This document shows, one piece after another, positions 27,001 to 34,031 of a stretch of DNA of 64,000 nucleotides. The notes under the pieces were generated by a model. It saw only the letters and a program-made list of their open reading frames with translations, was not told where the DNA came from and searched no databases. Location of the stretch: assembly GCA_949128115.1 (NCBI GenBank), contig OX421966.1, forward strand, positions 58,835,416 to 58,899,415, in the 5' to 3' direction. Source of the DNA: Anaspis maculata (Eukaryota > Arthropoda > Insecta > Coleoptera > Scraptiidae). Both the position numbers and the translations under genes were made by a program. How positions within the stretch are numbered: the stretch's first letter is position 1; the number at the start of each line of letters is the position of its first letter.

Positions 27001-30000
27001 CATGCTCTTAGCACCTGTTTAAACAATTTTATCCATCGCCGCAAGCGAAATTTTAGTTCAGATCCTGTATACAGGGTGAAGAAGAAAAACAATTTAAAAA
27101 AATTGCATCTTTTGAACGGACAAAGGTGGAGTATTGCAGGGCATGTCATATGATGCGGAATTTGATGGTTGTTGAGGTACACCAAACCATTTTGATACAT
27201 TATTAACCGTTTTCGAGATATTTGAAAAAAACTGAGATCTGTCAAAAAAAACATTATCTTCATTATATCGCTTATTTGTGAAGATATCGGAATGAAATTT
27301 GGTATTTGTTTTATAAAAGACGTCATGAATGAATAACAGCTGCAGTTATTTTCTAGGCCTACTATTTTCCTAAATATCACAGTCAACTTTTTTGAGGGGG
27401 AGCCGCCATCTTGTTTTGTGAATATTAAGCTGATGACCAATAAAATGACTGATAGTCATTAGGCTAGTATCATGCCATTACTCTATATTGTGAAAGATCA
27501 CCTTGGATGGACCAGTATACCATTTCTGCTGAAAGAAACATGACGCACTGATTTTATCGGGTTCCTCAGAACTAGAGGACCTACTTCCAGCCATCGAGCC
27601 ATTGCAAGTAATTAAACACCGCAATTATGACCCCTGATCATTTCTCAGGTTGCTCACCAAGATTCATAGCCATAAGTGCAGCGGCTCGGTTTTAGCAGCT
27701 GTTTGAATTAAGAAGTGTTGCCTTTTCGTGAAAAAAACAGAAAATTACGAGGTCTCTGGGTCAATTCTTAGGTCATTGGAAATAGATCCTCCATGGAATG
27801 TTGATAAATTTATGCTAAATTATTAGAAAAAAGTGCATTCTATAACATAGGTTTGAAGAAACGGCTAAAAATGGTTCTAAACGGTTTCTTTTGTCTTGTG
27901 AGGCGTTAAATTATGGATCTTTTTGGCGATTTTCATGACTCCAGCCTATTTAGATGAGGGATGAAATTCTTCAATTTCTTATCACCCTGTGCTGCATTCT
28001 GCATAGATCGCCATCATGCCAACATTTCCCAAAGTTGAAGGAGGAATCTGAATAGAATATATTCCAAAATACATTGCGGCATCAAAATTTATAAGGTTCT
28101 CTCCATTATTAGTGTTGCCCTACCGCATAATTTGTTCGCTTCCTACCTACTGCAAGATAGTCTTTCATGTTCTTCCTACATCACACGAGTACATCCTGTG
28201 TCAGTTTTTTAAAACCTATACTGAAGAATGCACTTTTTTCTAATAATTCAGCATAAATTTATCAAAATTCCATGGAGGATCTTTTCCCAATGACCTAAGA
28301 AATGACCCAGAGACCTCGTTATTTTCTGTTTTTTTTCATGAAAAATCGACACTATTTTATTTAAATTGCTGCTAAAACCGAACCGCTGAACTTATGGCTA
28401 TGAATCTTGGTGGACAACCTGAAGAATAATCAAGGGTCATAATCGCAGTGTTCAATTACTTGCAATGGCTCGATGGCTAGCAGTAGATCCTCTAGTTCTG
28501 AGGAATCCGATAAAATCCGTGCATCATCTTTCTTTCAGCAAAAATGGTATGATGGTCCATCCAAGGTGGTCTTCCGCATAATAGAGTAATGGCATGATAC
28601 TAGCCTAATGACTATCAGTCATTTTTTTGGTCGTCAGCTTGATATTCACAAAAACAAGATGGCGGCTCCCCTCCAAAAAAGTTGACTGTCTTATTTAGGA
28701 AAATAGTAGGCCTAGAAAATATCTGCAGCTATTATTCATTTATGACGTCTTTTATAAGGCAAATACCAAATTTCATTCCGATATCTTCAAAAATAAGCGA
28801 TATAATGAAGATAATGTTTTTTTTTGACAGATCTCAGTTTTTCAAGAATATCTCGAAAACGGTAATTAATATTTCAAAATGGTTTCGTGCACCTCAACAA
28901 CCATCAAATTGCGCATGATATGACATGCCCTGCAATACTCTACCTTTGTCCGTTTAAAAGATGCAATTTTTTTAAATTGTTTCTCTTCTTCACCCTGTAT
29001 ACAGGATCTGAACTAGAATTTTGCTTGCGGCGATGGACAGAATTGTTCAGACAGGTTCTAAGGACATGTGTGCCAAAGGGCATTGTATTACTCAAAAATG
29101 CAGTGAACGGGACTTTTTCCGAACGTGCCGACTCCACTATCAGTCTTCAGACTTTTGACAGCTCTAAAAAAAAGTCTCCGCTGGGATGTTTCTCAAACCC
29201 AAAAATTTGGAAAGAGCTTAAAATTTTGGACAAAACCTGTGATTTTCACGACTACAGTATTTTTTTCGAGGTTTGAGTGATATTTCAGCTAAAATTCCTG
29301 TACTATATCGAGTGCTGGTATAGGTGATATCGGCGTGACGTCACGTGCCTGAAAATCGGCCATTTTGTAGAAGCTAATCAAACTGACTTTTGTCACATAA
29401 AATAGAGTGTCAGAGAGTTTGGGTTGTCATAAACTCTGAAAATGGTTGCTTGCGGAATGTACGGCTGTTCGGCCACGTATTCCCGCATCGGAGCACCAGT
29501 TTCACTTTTCGGGCTACCCACAGTGATAACATCCCGTGGGGATCGAGAGCAGCAGCTATCGGAGCAGCGGAGAGCCTTATGGCTGTCTCGGATAAATCGA
29601 GAAGATTTGCTAAACAGAGACCTCACAAGAGACTTGAAAGTGTGCAACAGACACTTCGTGCGTGGTAGGTTATCGTTTTTTTGAGCTCTCACCTTTACAA
29701 ATTGGTGTGCTTGTTCTTCATCCTTGTCATTTTAGGTAAACCAGCTAAGCTATTCGAGCAGAGTGATCCAGATTGGGCTCCTTCTATCAACCTTGGGTAC
29801 GATCTTCCCGAAATTTCTGAGGCCAAATGTGAGGTATATAGTTAGGGCCTGCAGAGTCTGAGAATACCCTTGAGACTGATGAAGTCGCTGTTGTTCAAGA
29901 AAAGATACAAGCCAAGTGTGACCGTTTACTAATGGACAATGTCGCTTTACGAGCTGACGTTACTCAACTTCGCTCAGACGTAAAACATCTCTCATTAACT

Positions 30001-33000
30001 CAAGAGGGCTTTTAAGACGACGACTCTGAAGTCAAGTTTTATACTGGCCTTCCCACTTACACCCTTCTGATGCATATATTCGATTTTGTTGGATGCAAAA
30101 TTGAGCACTCACATCGAAATGCTTTGCCCAAATTCAGTGAGTTTTTGATGACGATGATGCGGCTACGATTAGGTCCTCTTGAACAAGATCTTGCCTTTAG
30201 ATTCAACGTGTCTCAGTCAACTGTCAGTTCGATTTGTGATAAATGAATCAGGATGATGTCTGCTAGAATGGGTAAACTGTTGGTGTGGTCTGAGCGTGAT
30301 GTCTTGCAGAAGACTATGCCTAAAAGTTTCAAGGAGGCTTTTGGAACTAAAGTGGCAGTGGTAATTGACTGTTTCGAGATTTTCATACCACGACCAAGTT
30401 CCTTACTGCCTCGAGTAGAAACGTGGTCTCAATATAAACACCGCAACACTGTTAAGTTCTTTATTGGCATAACTCCCCAGGGAACAATTTTCTATTTATC
30501 TAGAGGATGGGGTGGTAGATCAACGGACAAGTGTAACTCTCGCCAGGAGATGTGGTGTTAGCTGACCGCGATTTTGATGTTGCTGAGGACATCGGTATGT
30601 TTAGAGCAAAACTAGAAATACCTGCTTTTACAAAGGGTAAAACTCAGCTCACATGTGAATAAACTCAAAAAACCAGAAGTATTGCTAATGTGAGAATTCA
30701 TGTGGAGCGCATGATTGGTTTAGTTAGACGTTAATACAGGATTCTCTCAGGTGTTCTTCCTCTTGGTTGTCTTATCCCTCGAAATGAGGGCGATGATGCA
30801 CCAATTGATGATATTGTCAGGGTCTGCTGTGCTCTTTGTAATTTATGTGAAATGACAAAGAAACCAATGTAAAAATAGGGTCCGATTACGTTAACTCCGT
30901 CTCTTGAATTTTGTCGAACAAAATCACAAACCACTCAGAATGGTGTCTAGAAGAAAGATCTGAAATAAAAAATGCAGTTTCTTGTTCTCCCGGATTTACT
31001 GTGATATCAACTAGGCTACTGTCGAACTGATTTTATTACGTTAAATCGATGGCACTCACAATAAATACAGTAAAAATAAAATGATACTTAATGAGGAGCC
31101 GGATGCGACGTTGAGGGGTTCTCTCCAACGTTCTCTCGTTCGTCTTCTCGTTCCTACCAGGGGAGCCTCCAGACAGTCGTACCCGAGCCGAGTGGCCCTT
31201 ATAATGAAGTTCCACTAGCTAGCTGGTCCGATAACTAACTATTATCCATTCCAAGCTTTAAAAAAAAACACAGTCGCCTGTGATATTTTTCTTCAAGTTG
31301 GACAAACTGATTAGTTGATGGATTGAAAAAGTCAAGATGATTTCGATCAAATTTGTCAAAGTGATTATTGCTCTGCTTTAATTCAATAATTAGGTCAGAT
31401 TTTGACACTGACATATTATTTTCATTCTTTTTTGTCTTGAAAACGCCGTTAGGCAAGTTATTTTAATAGTAAAAAGTGTTGAGAGATGCAATAGTCAGAA
31501 GATACACTTTAAAAATTACCGAGGAGGACCCAGTTCTAGAGCCGGAGTGGATTTTGTCGCAAGTGATCCCGTGACCTGAGCTTGATGCCTCCTGTAAGAA
31601 CTAGGTACGTTAATTCACTCTCTGTTCCAGGATCATGATCTGTGATCTTGGCCGAGAGAAAGCCGCTGAGGTCGGTGAGCAAACCTGCGACCTGCCGGCG
31701 ACGCAATCCCTAGAATGATAATGTGACAACACAGCGTAGTCTAGATGAAGTTCCATGTCATACGGACACAAATTTTAACGTAACCCCCCTTGTATCAAGA
31801 GGACATTCAACCAGATTCTATAAGGGAATGGTTATGGTAATCACCGTGCTTACTATCAAATTGCTGAACGCTCGTTGCCCTAGCAATTTCATCGTAAGCA
31901 CGGTGATTACCATAACCATAACGGTACTTATTAGATTTGCCAGTAAGGATCGGTGTTGATTTGGGAGCGCCACTACGCGATGAGTAGTGAAATCGTGGCC
32001 TGCTGATGAATGTCAGTGCAATTCAACGGAGAAGGAAAAGTTTGGAGTGCAACAACTACTAAACAAGCCGCGACTAGCGATTAAATTTACATGCAAACAA
32101 GACTTAGCTTTGATTCGGGACATACGGCAATGCCGGATCTTTCCGGTCGTTTTGCAACGGCTAATCATTTTTCGGGGCGGCGAGATCAAGCCGATGGGAG
32201 CTTTATTGAAGTTTTGATGTTTTCAGGACATGTACCACAGGTTCAACATCGATGAGGATTTCGCTCTGGGTCAGGCTGAAGATACGGAAGTGAAGAGTGA
32301 ATTTATGCGGCAACGGGAATTTTTAGAACGGACTATTGGCACTCTGCAGCAGCAGGTAATGTAGCATCAATAATCTACTTCTGTACCTTCTTATTTTTTT
32401 ACACATACCTGAAGTAAATCAAGACCAAAAATGCTTGAAAAAATATTTTGTTTTCTTGTAAATTCCAGGCCCAAAAGGGTACTTCAAGTATGAGCCGTGA
32501 CAAGTTGAAGCTCATCGATGAGAACGCAATACTGATTCAAGAAACGAATATGATGAGAAAGAATCTGAAGGATCAGCAGGGCGAAGCCAGCAAGCTGCAT
32601 TCAGTATTGGGTAAATTTTATTTATAGATGTCTAGTATAGAGGTTCTCAGGAATTATCGGAAGTATTTCAACCATAAAGTCCTCAGATGATGTCTGAAGC
32701 GGCTGTGGATTTTTTTCTAAAAATTCAACTTTGGTTTTTTGTCACTTCTGACACTCAACTTTGAAACTATTTGGAACCGCTGACGGGTTCCATCTAATGG
32801 ATTTTTCTGAAATTTGACTCGAAGGTAGAGATCAAGTCAAAACATTGCCTTATCAAATTCAAGTCTAGTGTGTGAAGCCGTTTGTGAGTTAATCGCAAAA
32901 AACATGAAAAAAGTCGAACTTTGAGCTATCGTATTTCAGTCATAAAGCCGAATTTCGGAAAAAAAAGCACAAGGATTCATAAAAGCAACAAAGGATAGCT

Positions 33001-34031
33001 GAGATTAAGATAAATACTTTCCAAGGGTACTTTCCAAGGATTATTTCTGGGACACCTGTTACCTACCTATCTGTCTAAAGTGACTCTTCCCCCTCCCCCG
33101 CTGAATCCCTCATATAGCTCACCTGATTCAGTCGCGTCGGCTTAAAAAAAGCCATTCATGTCCAAATTCAGCATTGCCATTATTTGTATCTTTTCTGACA
33201 TCCGTTATAACGAACTTCACTGCAACAGAGTCGGCAACGACGCACCCTTTACACGGCCGTTTTTGCTTCCACATTCAGATTCTCATATTTTTTAACAACA
33301 CGGATATCTTGTTAGGAAGGTACACTTTTTCTGATGGCATTCCTCCTTTGTTCAGTCTCACCATCCTGAAGTTATCTGGGAACATATTATGCAGTTATAA
33401 AAAATGCAACAAAAAAATAACACTAATGAATACCATCCATAACTTTCAGGTATACAAACGAAAATTATGCCGCCGAGAGTAGCAGCTGATAAGGTGAAGA
33501 ATGCCACCGCAACTAGAGAAGAGATTAAGGACGAATACCGACGTAAAATACGGGTAATTATTTCTGATCAAGAGCTTTCACTAGTGAGCAGGCAACCAGT
33601 TATACAATTTCACAGATTTTTAGGATTTTTTTTCCGGAAAGGCAAGATGAAGTTTCCGCAGAGATCAGCCAAATAGTTCTTCATATTTTAGCACAACTTC
33701 ATTTAATTTTTGCATCGACTAAGAAGACATCAAAAGCACGTTATTTCTTCAATTTTGATTTTTGGGGAGAATGAATGCAAAAAAATTTCTCGTAAATAAA
33801 TGATGCTAAAATAAGAACTAAAATACCTATCCCGGTGGACTGATGCAGAAAAAATTGTAAAGCTGTATGACGGTTGCCTCCTCAAGACTGAGAGCTCGCA
33901 AAGGGCTTTTGATTGAGTTGAATAATTTTCAGGAAAACGAAACGCACATTACTCTGTTGAAGGAAGAGAACAACAGGTTGCTTTCGAAAATTCTCGGCGA
34001 AGATGGCAGTATAGACACTTCTGTAGAATAA
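1..34031 (+). CDS. CFAP57: CFAP57 (WDR65), axonemal WD-repeat and coiled-coil protein, 5'-partial, 12 exons
   Basis: Cilia- and flagella-associated protein 57, known in other eukaryotes as an axonemal protein linked to inner dynein arms. Exons: 1-26, 1339-1612, 5002-5267, 5662-6239, 13804-14126, 14404-14790, 17143-17460, 19470-20447, 32227-32355, 32469-32610, 33450-33553, 33933-34031. Joined length is 3624 nt, exactly 1208 codons including TAA, and every junction keeps phase. The order matches remembered vertebrate CFAP57: N-terminal WD propeller ([16 protein letters not shown]), second propeller ([24 protein letters not shown]), then a long coiled coil with the conserved [15 protein letters not shown] and [20 protein letters not shown] blocks. 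The human protein is about 1250 aa, so roughly the first 100 residues lie upstream of the window. Introns range from about 110 bp to 11.8 kb; the large ones are full of transposons. The start of exon 4 is the least certain boundary. Confidence 0.95.
27..1338. repeat. CFAP57 intron with fragments of a dispersed repeat family
   Basis: Holds two fragments of a repeat found several more times in the window. The first, about 170-560, includes CAACCAACAATACAA at 449-463 and resembles 50090-50400. The second, around 850-900, is related to 35020-35060, 35550-35590, 39130-39190 and 39590-39640 (CCCAACACCCCTATTTTGCT type). The stretch 910-1330 shows nothing recognisable. Confidence 0.6.
1339..1612 (+). 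CDS. CFAP57: CFAP57 exon b, WD repeat
   Basis: Acceptor TTTGCAG at 1332-1338 and donor GTAATA at 1613; ends in phase 0. Encodes a WD-type blade containing [19 protein letters not shown], the equivalent of the FSPDSKYLL blade in homologues. The large basic and aspartate-rich loop ([15 protein letters not shown]) precedes it. Confidence 0.93.
1613..5001. other. CFAP57 intron, no gene recognised
   Basis: 3.4 kb of intron. A locally GC-rich part (2580-2950) and a minisatellite (3299-3440) stand out. Short open frames on both strands have no recognisable similarity and I do not call them genes. Confidence 0.6.
3299..3440. repeat. 51-bp minisatellite, about 2.8 copies
   Basis: Tandem unit beginning GTGGAAACTCCAGCGGCGGT, period 51 bp, so it stays open in the same frame on both strands. 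On the minus strand it would read as a 17-residue repeat containing GYRYFPRST. The units differ by a few substitutions. It lies within a CFAP57 intron and shows no splice or coding context, so it is better seen as a GC-rich minisatellite. Confidence 0.75.
5002..5267 (+). CDS. CFAP57: CFAP57 exon c, WD repeat
   Basis: Acceptor TTAATCCAG ends at 5001; donor GTAAGA at 5268, leaving two bases of a split codon. Encodes [20 protein letters not shown] and [16 protein letters not shown], matching the SFNPQD and GTDTGKLFLFESGD blades of CFAP57. Confidence 0.93.
5662..6239 (+). CDS. CFAP57: CFAP57 exon d, junction of the two propellers
   Basis: Donor follows LMLTAG at 6239 (GTTTGC). The downstream part, [22 protein letters not shown] and [22 protein letters not shown], aligns well with the family. 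The 5' end was chosen because the acceptor TTTCTAGCAG at 5652-5661 is the only nearby one that keeps phase with exon c. The first 25 or so residues look unlike the family, so a slightly different acceptor (for example before 5743) is possible. Confidence 0.85.
6560..7265 (-). pseudogene. Ty3/gypsy integrase fragment, broken
   Basis: Minus-strand remnants of an LTR-retrotransposon integrase. GHLGTVRK near 7245 and [12 protein letters not shown] near 7190 come from the zinc-binding region. [19 protein letters not shown] near 6670 is the region after the catalytic core typical of Ty3/gypsy integrases. The frame shifts at least once between the first two motifs and carries stops, so it is dead. 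A 127-bp palindromic MITE (6894-7020) has inserted into it. Together with the reverse-transcriptase fragment at 12720-13080 it is consistent with a single old minus-strand element split by later insertions. Confidence 0.75.
6894..7020. mobile_element. 127-bp palindromic MITE
   Basis: Nearly perfect inverted repeat: AGTTGCGGCCTCATAAAGGT at the left mirrors ACTTTTATGAGACCGCAACT at the right, with arms meeting around 6957. It interrupts the integrase remnant. No coding capacity. Confidence 0.8.
7405..7536. repeat. Left part of an LTR-like repeat, split by an element
   Basis: Resembles 17900-18030 (GAGGATGA.TGAA, AATAAACA, CCACAC.T.AC.TT blocks). Its continuation lies at 9589-9850, on the far side of the inserted element 7537-9588. 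I infer a gypsy LTR because the neighbouring sequence is gypsy integrase, but no LTR ends are proven. Confidence 0.45.
7625..7790. repeat. GAAT/GAAC simple repeat
   Basis: Degenerate tandem GAATGAATGAAC units inside the hAT-like element; a second cluster lies near the other end (about 9330-9490). Confidence 0.85.
8044..8268 (-). pseudogene. Fragment resembling a retroelement reverse-transcriptase C-terminus
   Basis: 74 residues reading [19 protein letters not shown] then [20 protein letters not shown] and AASIMGT. This ETxGxW..GLxFxxExG...RSxxFLxQRxSxAIxRGNAA pattern recurs, as I remember it, at the end of reverse-transcriptase-like proteins in invertebrate genomes. No catalytic RT motif is present. 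It lies inside a terminal-inverted-repeat element, so it may be captured sequence. Confidence 0.4.
8309..8776. mobile_element. 468-bp hAT MITE with 8-bp target duplication
   Basis: Starts CAAGGTTGG and ends CAACCCTG. Perfect 8-bp direct repeats TAGGTAAG flank it at 8301-8308 and 8777-8784, the target duplication size of hAT elements. The subterminal regions are dense in palindromic GATATATATC/ATATCATGATAT motifs. No coding capacity. Confidence 0.88.
9589..9850. repeat. Right part of LTR-like repeat
   Basis: Contains GGTTTCTGAAATAAAATACA, matching GGTTTCTGAAAGAAAATACA near 18080. It is the continuation of 7405-7536 after the inserted element. Confidence 0.45.
10255..11326. mobile_element. 1.07-kb palindromic (foldback) element
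   Basis: Ends TATACCGTCCG and CGGACGGTATA. Left arm to about 10600 mirrors the right arm from about 11010; for example AAATCAGAAGAACAAAATCT near 10337 is mirrored by AGATTTTGTTCTTCTGATTT near 11226. The centre (about 10620-10900) is not palindromic. No ORF of its own. Confidence 0.85.
12196..12455. mobile_element. 260-bp palindromic MITE
   Basis: CATATCGAGGGTTTCACGGC at the left mirrors GCCGTAAAGCCCTCGATATG at the right. Inner arms around 12285 and 12350 (AGAAAATTACGATATTTT / AAAATATCGTAATTTTCT) also pair, leaving a short loop. Confidence 0.8.
12720..13080 (-). pseudogene. Ty3/gypsy reverse transcriptase-RNase H fragment
   Basis: Minus-strand [20 protein letters not shown] and [20 protein letters not shown] match the end of a Ty3/gypsy RT and the RT-RNase H connection. 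A frameshift follows, then recognisable SRSFEKRN and [10 protein letters not shown] of RNase H. Broken and very incomplete. Its order relative to the integrase fragment at 6560-7265 fits one minus-strand element. Confidence 0.75.
13804..14126 (+). CDS. CFAP57: CFAP57 exon e, second WD propeller
   Basis: Acceptor CTGCAG ends at 13803; donor GTGAGT at 14127. The split glycine codon joins LMLTAG to [13 protein letters not shown]. Contains the [15 protein letters not shown] and [16 protein letters not shown] stretches that mark the second propeller of CFAP57. Confidence 0.96.
14127..14403. other. Short CFAP57 intron with a 26-bp hairpin
   Basis: 277-bp intron. 14146-14201 is an imperfect inverted repeat (CCACCAACAAAAATAGTGAT / ATCACTATTTCTGTTAGTGG, 18 of 20 paired) starting 20 bases after the donor. 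Outside it AGTAGT and ACTACT also pair. Probably a tiny MITE. Confidence 0.7.
14404..14790 (+). CDS. CFAP57: CFAP57 exon f, second WD propeller
   Basis: Acceptor TTCTAG ends at 14403; donor GTAAGT at 14791; phase 0 at both ends. Starts [20 protein letters not shown], which continues GHSGI of exon e, and ends HNSSVTC, matching the HAGPITK region of homologues. Confidence 0.96.
14791..17142. other. CFAP57 intron, 14791-16450 without recognisable content
   Basis: The first 1.6 kb is AT-rich with no gene or repeat I can name; the rest is the dispersed repeat described at 16460-17020. Confidence 0.55.
16460..17020 (+). repeat. Dispersed repeat, copy 1 of a direct pair
   Basis: Shares a long block with 20696-21270 in the same orientation: CCATCGGATAGATTTTGAATAA, AAAAATTAATGGGCTCATTC, then a run of CAGACACACAGACA and a following block with AAAATGGATAT. 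Not coding. Family unknown; the ACAGACAGACA tail is common in insect non-autonomous elements. Confidence 0.7.
17143..17460 (+). CDS. CFAP57: CFAP57 exon g, last WD blade and start of coiled coil
   Basis: Acceptor TTTTTCCCAAG ends at 17142; donor GTATGT at 17461. [19 protein letters not shown] is the last blade; from about [20 protein letters not shown] the sequence is heptad-like coiled coil. Confidence 0.95.
17461..19469. repeat. CFAP57 intron with an LTR-like repeat copy (about 17880-18260)
   Basis: Block 17900-18260 resembles the split repeat at 7405-7536 plus 9589-9850, possibly a solo LTR of the same gypsy element. No gene is seen in the remainder. Confidence 0.4.
19470..20447 (+). CDS. 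CFAP57: CFAP57 exon h, main coiled coil
   Basis: 326-codon exon, noticeably GC-richer than the introns around it. Acceptor TTGTAG ends at 19469; donor GTTTGT at 20448. The whole exon is charged coiled coil. It carries the best conserved family blocks, including [38 protein letters not shown] and [15 protein letters not shown]. The next exon is 11.8 kb away. Confidence 0.97.
20556..21685. mobile_element. Element with ~140-bp inverted repeats around dispersed-repeat copy 2
   Basis: 20556-20690 (GAAATTTTGCACAAACTGCC, AACATACTAAAAGCTCCGGT) is mirrored at 21545-21685 (ACCGGAGCTTTTAGTATGTT, GTGCAAAATTTC). Between them, 20696-21270 is the second copy of the repeat at 16460-17020. The two arms may be terminal inverted repeats of one element. 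Confidence 0.6.
23055..24181. mobile_element. TIR element carrying an R1-like LINE tail, copy 1
   Basis: About 75-bp inverted ends starting TAGACCGAAGAAGTG and ending CACTTCTCCGGTCTA. These include TGACGTCAC and ACATGGCCGGCGGTTGACAT. The interior carries, on the minus strand, the LINE fragment described at 23376-23990. A second copy lies at 45943-47750 in the opposite orientation. It sits at the centre of the larger palindrome. Confidence 0.8.
23376..23990 (-). pseudogene. R1/Jockey-like LINE ORF2 C-terminal fragment, frame-broken
   Basis: Read on the minus strand, several frames carry pieces of the region after a non-LTR reverse transcriptase: [25 protein letters not shown] and [32 protein letters not shown] then follows the terminal Cys-His motif, and the tail is RLKKLRL-stop. 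An AATAAA follows. The RT domain itself is absent. Frame changes between the pieces show decay. Confidence 0.65.
25147..29139. mobile_element. Palindromic element with TCA duplication, inserted in the outer palindrome
   Basis: Ends TAGTGGGGTCGGTAC and GTGCCGACTCCACTA; TCA on each side (25144-25146, 29140-29142). The arms 26964-28030 and 28050-29130 are mirror images, e.g. CCTGTATACAGGGTGAAGAA near 27064 and TTCTTCACCCTGTATACAGG near 28988. Its left end is interrupted by 25169-26963. Confidence 0.75.
25169..26963. mobile_element. Element with 27-bp TIRs inserted in the 25147-29139 element
   Basis: TAGGGGAGAGTGGGGATCCT at the left end is mirrored by AGGATCCCCACTCTCCCCTA at the right. Inside there is no ORF above about 90 codons and no recognisable transposase. 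Removal restores continuity of the surrounding palindrome (TGCATTTTTGAGTAATGCAA follows directly). Confidence 0.75.
29442..30875 (+). pseudogene. THAP-DDE transposase, decayed (ISL2EU/Harbinger-like)
   Basis: Begins ATG with a THAP zinc finger: [17 protein letters not shown], then a C..H pair in [10 protein letters not shown] probable intron (29665-29735, GTAGGT...TTTTAG) joins to [16 protein letters not shown]. Further on are a helix-turn-helix-like [14 protein letters not shown] and the DDE_4-type residues [18 protein letters not shown] and [14 protein letters not shown]. At least four in-frame stops and one frameshift break it, including stops near 30013, 30244 and 30660. THAP plus this type of DDE domain is known in ISL2EU/IS4EU-type DNA transposons. 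TIRs were not located. Confidence 0.8.
30876..32226. other. CFAP57 intron remainder
   Basis: A perfect hairpin (31830-31917) lies here. 31090-31220 is a GC-rich block of possible LTR or repeat origin. No gene recognised. Confidence 0.5.
31830..31917. repeat. Perfect 24-bp inverted repeat with 40-bp loop
   Basis: GGTTATGGTAATCACCGTGC (31830 onward) pairs without mismatch to GCACGGTGATTACCATAACC (to 31917); arms are 24 bp, loop 31854-31893. Possibly a minimal MITE. Confidence 0.85.
32227..32355 (+). CDS. CFAP57: CFAP57 exon i
   Basis: 129 bp (43 codons), acceptor TTTTCAG ends at 32226, donor GTAATG at 32356. Encodes [16 protein letters not shown] and [20 protein letters not shown], equivalent to the QEYTRQREHLERNLATL segment of the human protein. 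Confidence 0.92.
32469..32610 (+). CDS. CFAP57: CFAP57 exon j
   Basis: Acceptor TTCCAG ends at 32468, donor GTAAAT at 32611, leaving one base of a glycine codon. Encodes [20 protein letters not shown], matching the ENVSLIKEINELRREL block of homologues. Confidence 0.92.
33450..33553 (+). CDS. CFAP57: CFAP57 exon k
   Basis: Acceptor CTTTCAG ends at 33449; donor GTAATT at 33554. The split glycine codon is completed and reads [16 protein letters not shown], then [12 protein letters not shown]. Less conserved than the preceding exons; supported by phase and position. Confidence 0.85.
33933..34031 (+). CDS. CFAP57: CFAP57 terminal exon
   Basis: Acceptor TTTTCAG directly precedes [19 protein letters not shown]; the reading frame ends at TAA 34029-34031 after DTSVE. 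The exon start may be off by one base. No perfect AATAAA follows closely. Confidence 0.87.
   Translation, partial: ENETHITLLKEENNRLLSKILGEDGSIDTSVE

Larger units (their letters stand above)
21945..29275. mobile_element. Large nested palindromic element (outer shell)
   Basis: Outer arms 21950-22070 and 29150-29270 mirror each other (CTGTAGTCGTGAAAATTACA / TGTGATTTTCACGACTACAG). The arms continue inwards to 23050 on the left. On the right they run from 24185 to about 25146 and resume at 29143. The centre is occupied by the element 23055-24181 and the right arm is broken by 25147-29139. It belongs to the same family as the palindrome 39815-41430. No intact ORF. Confidence 0.75.
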
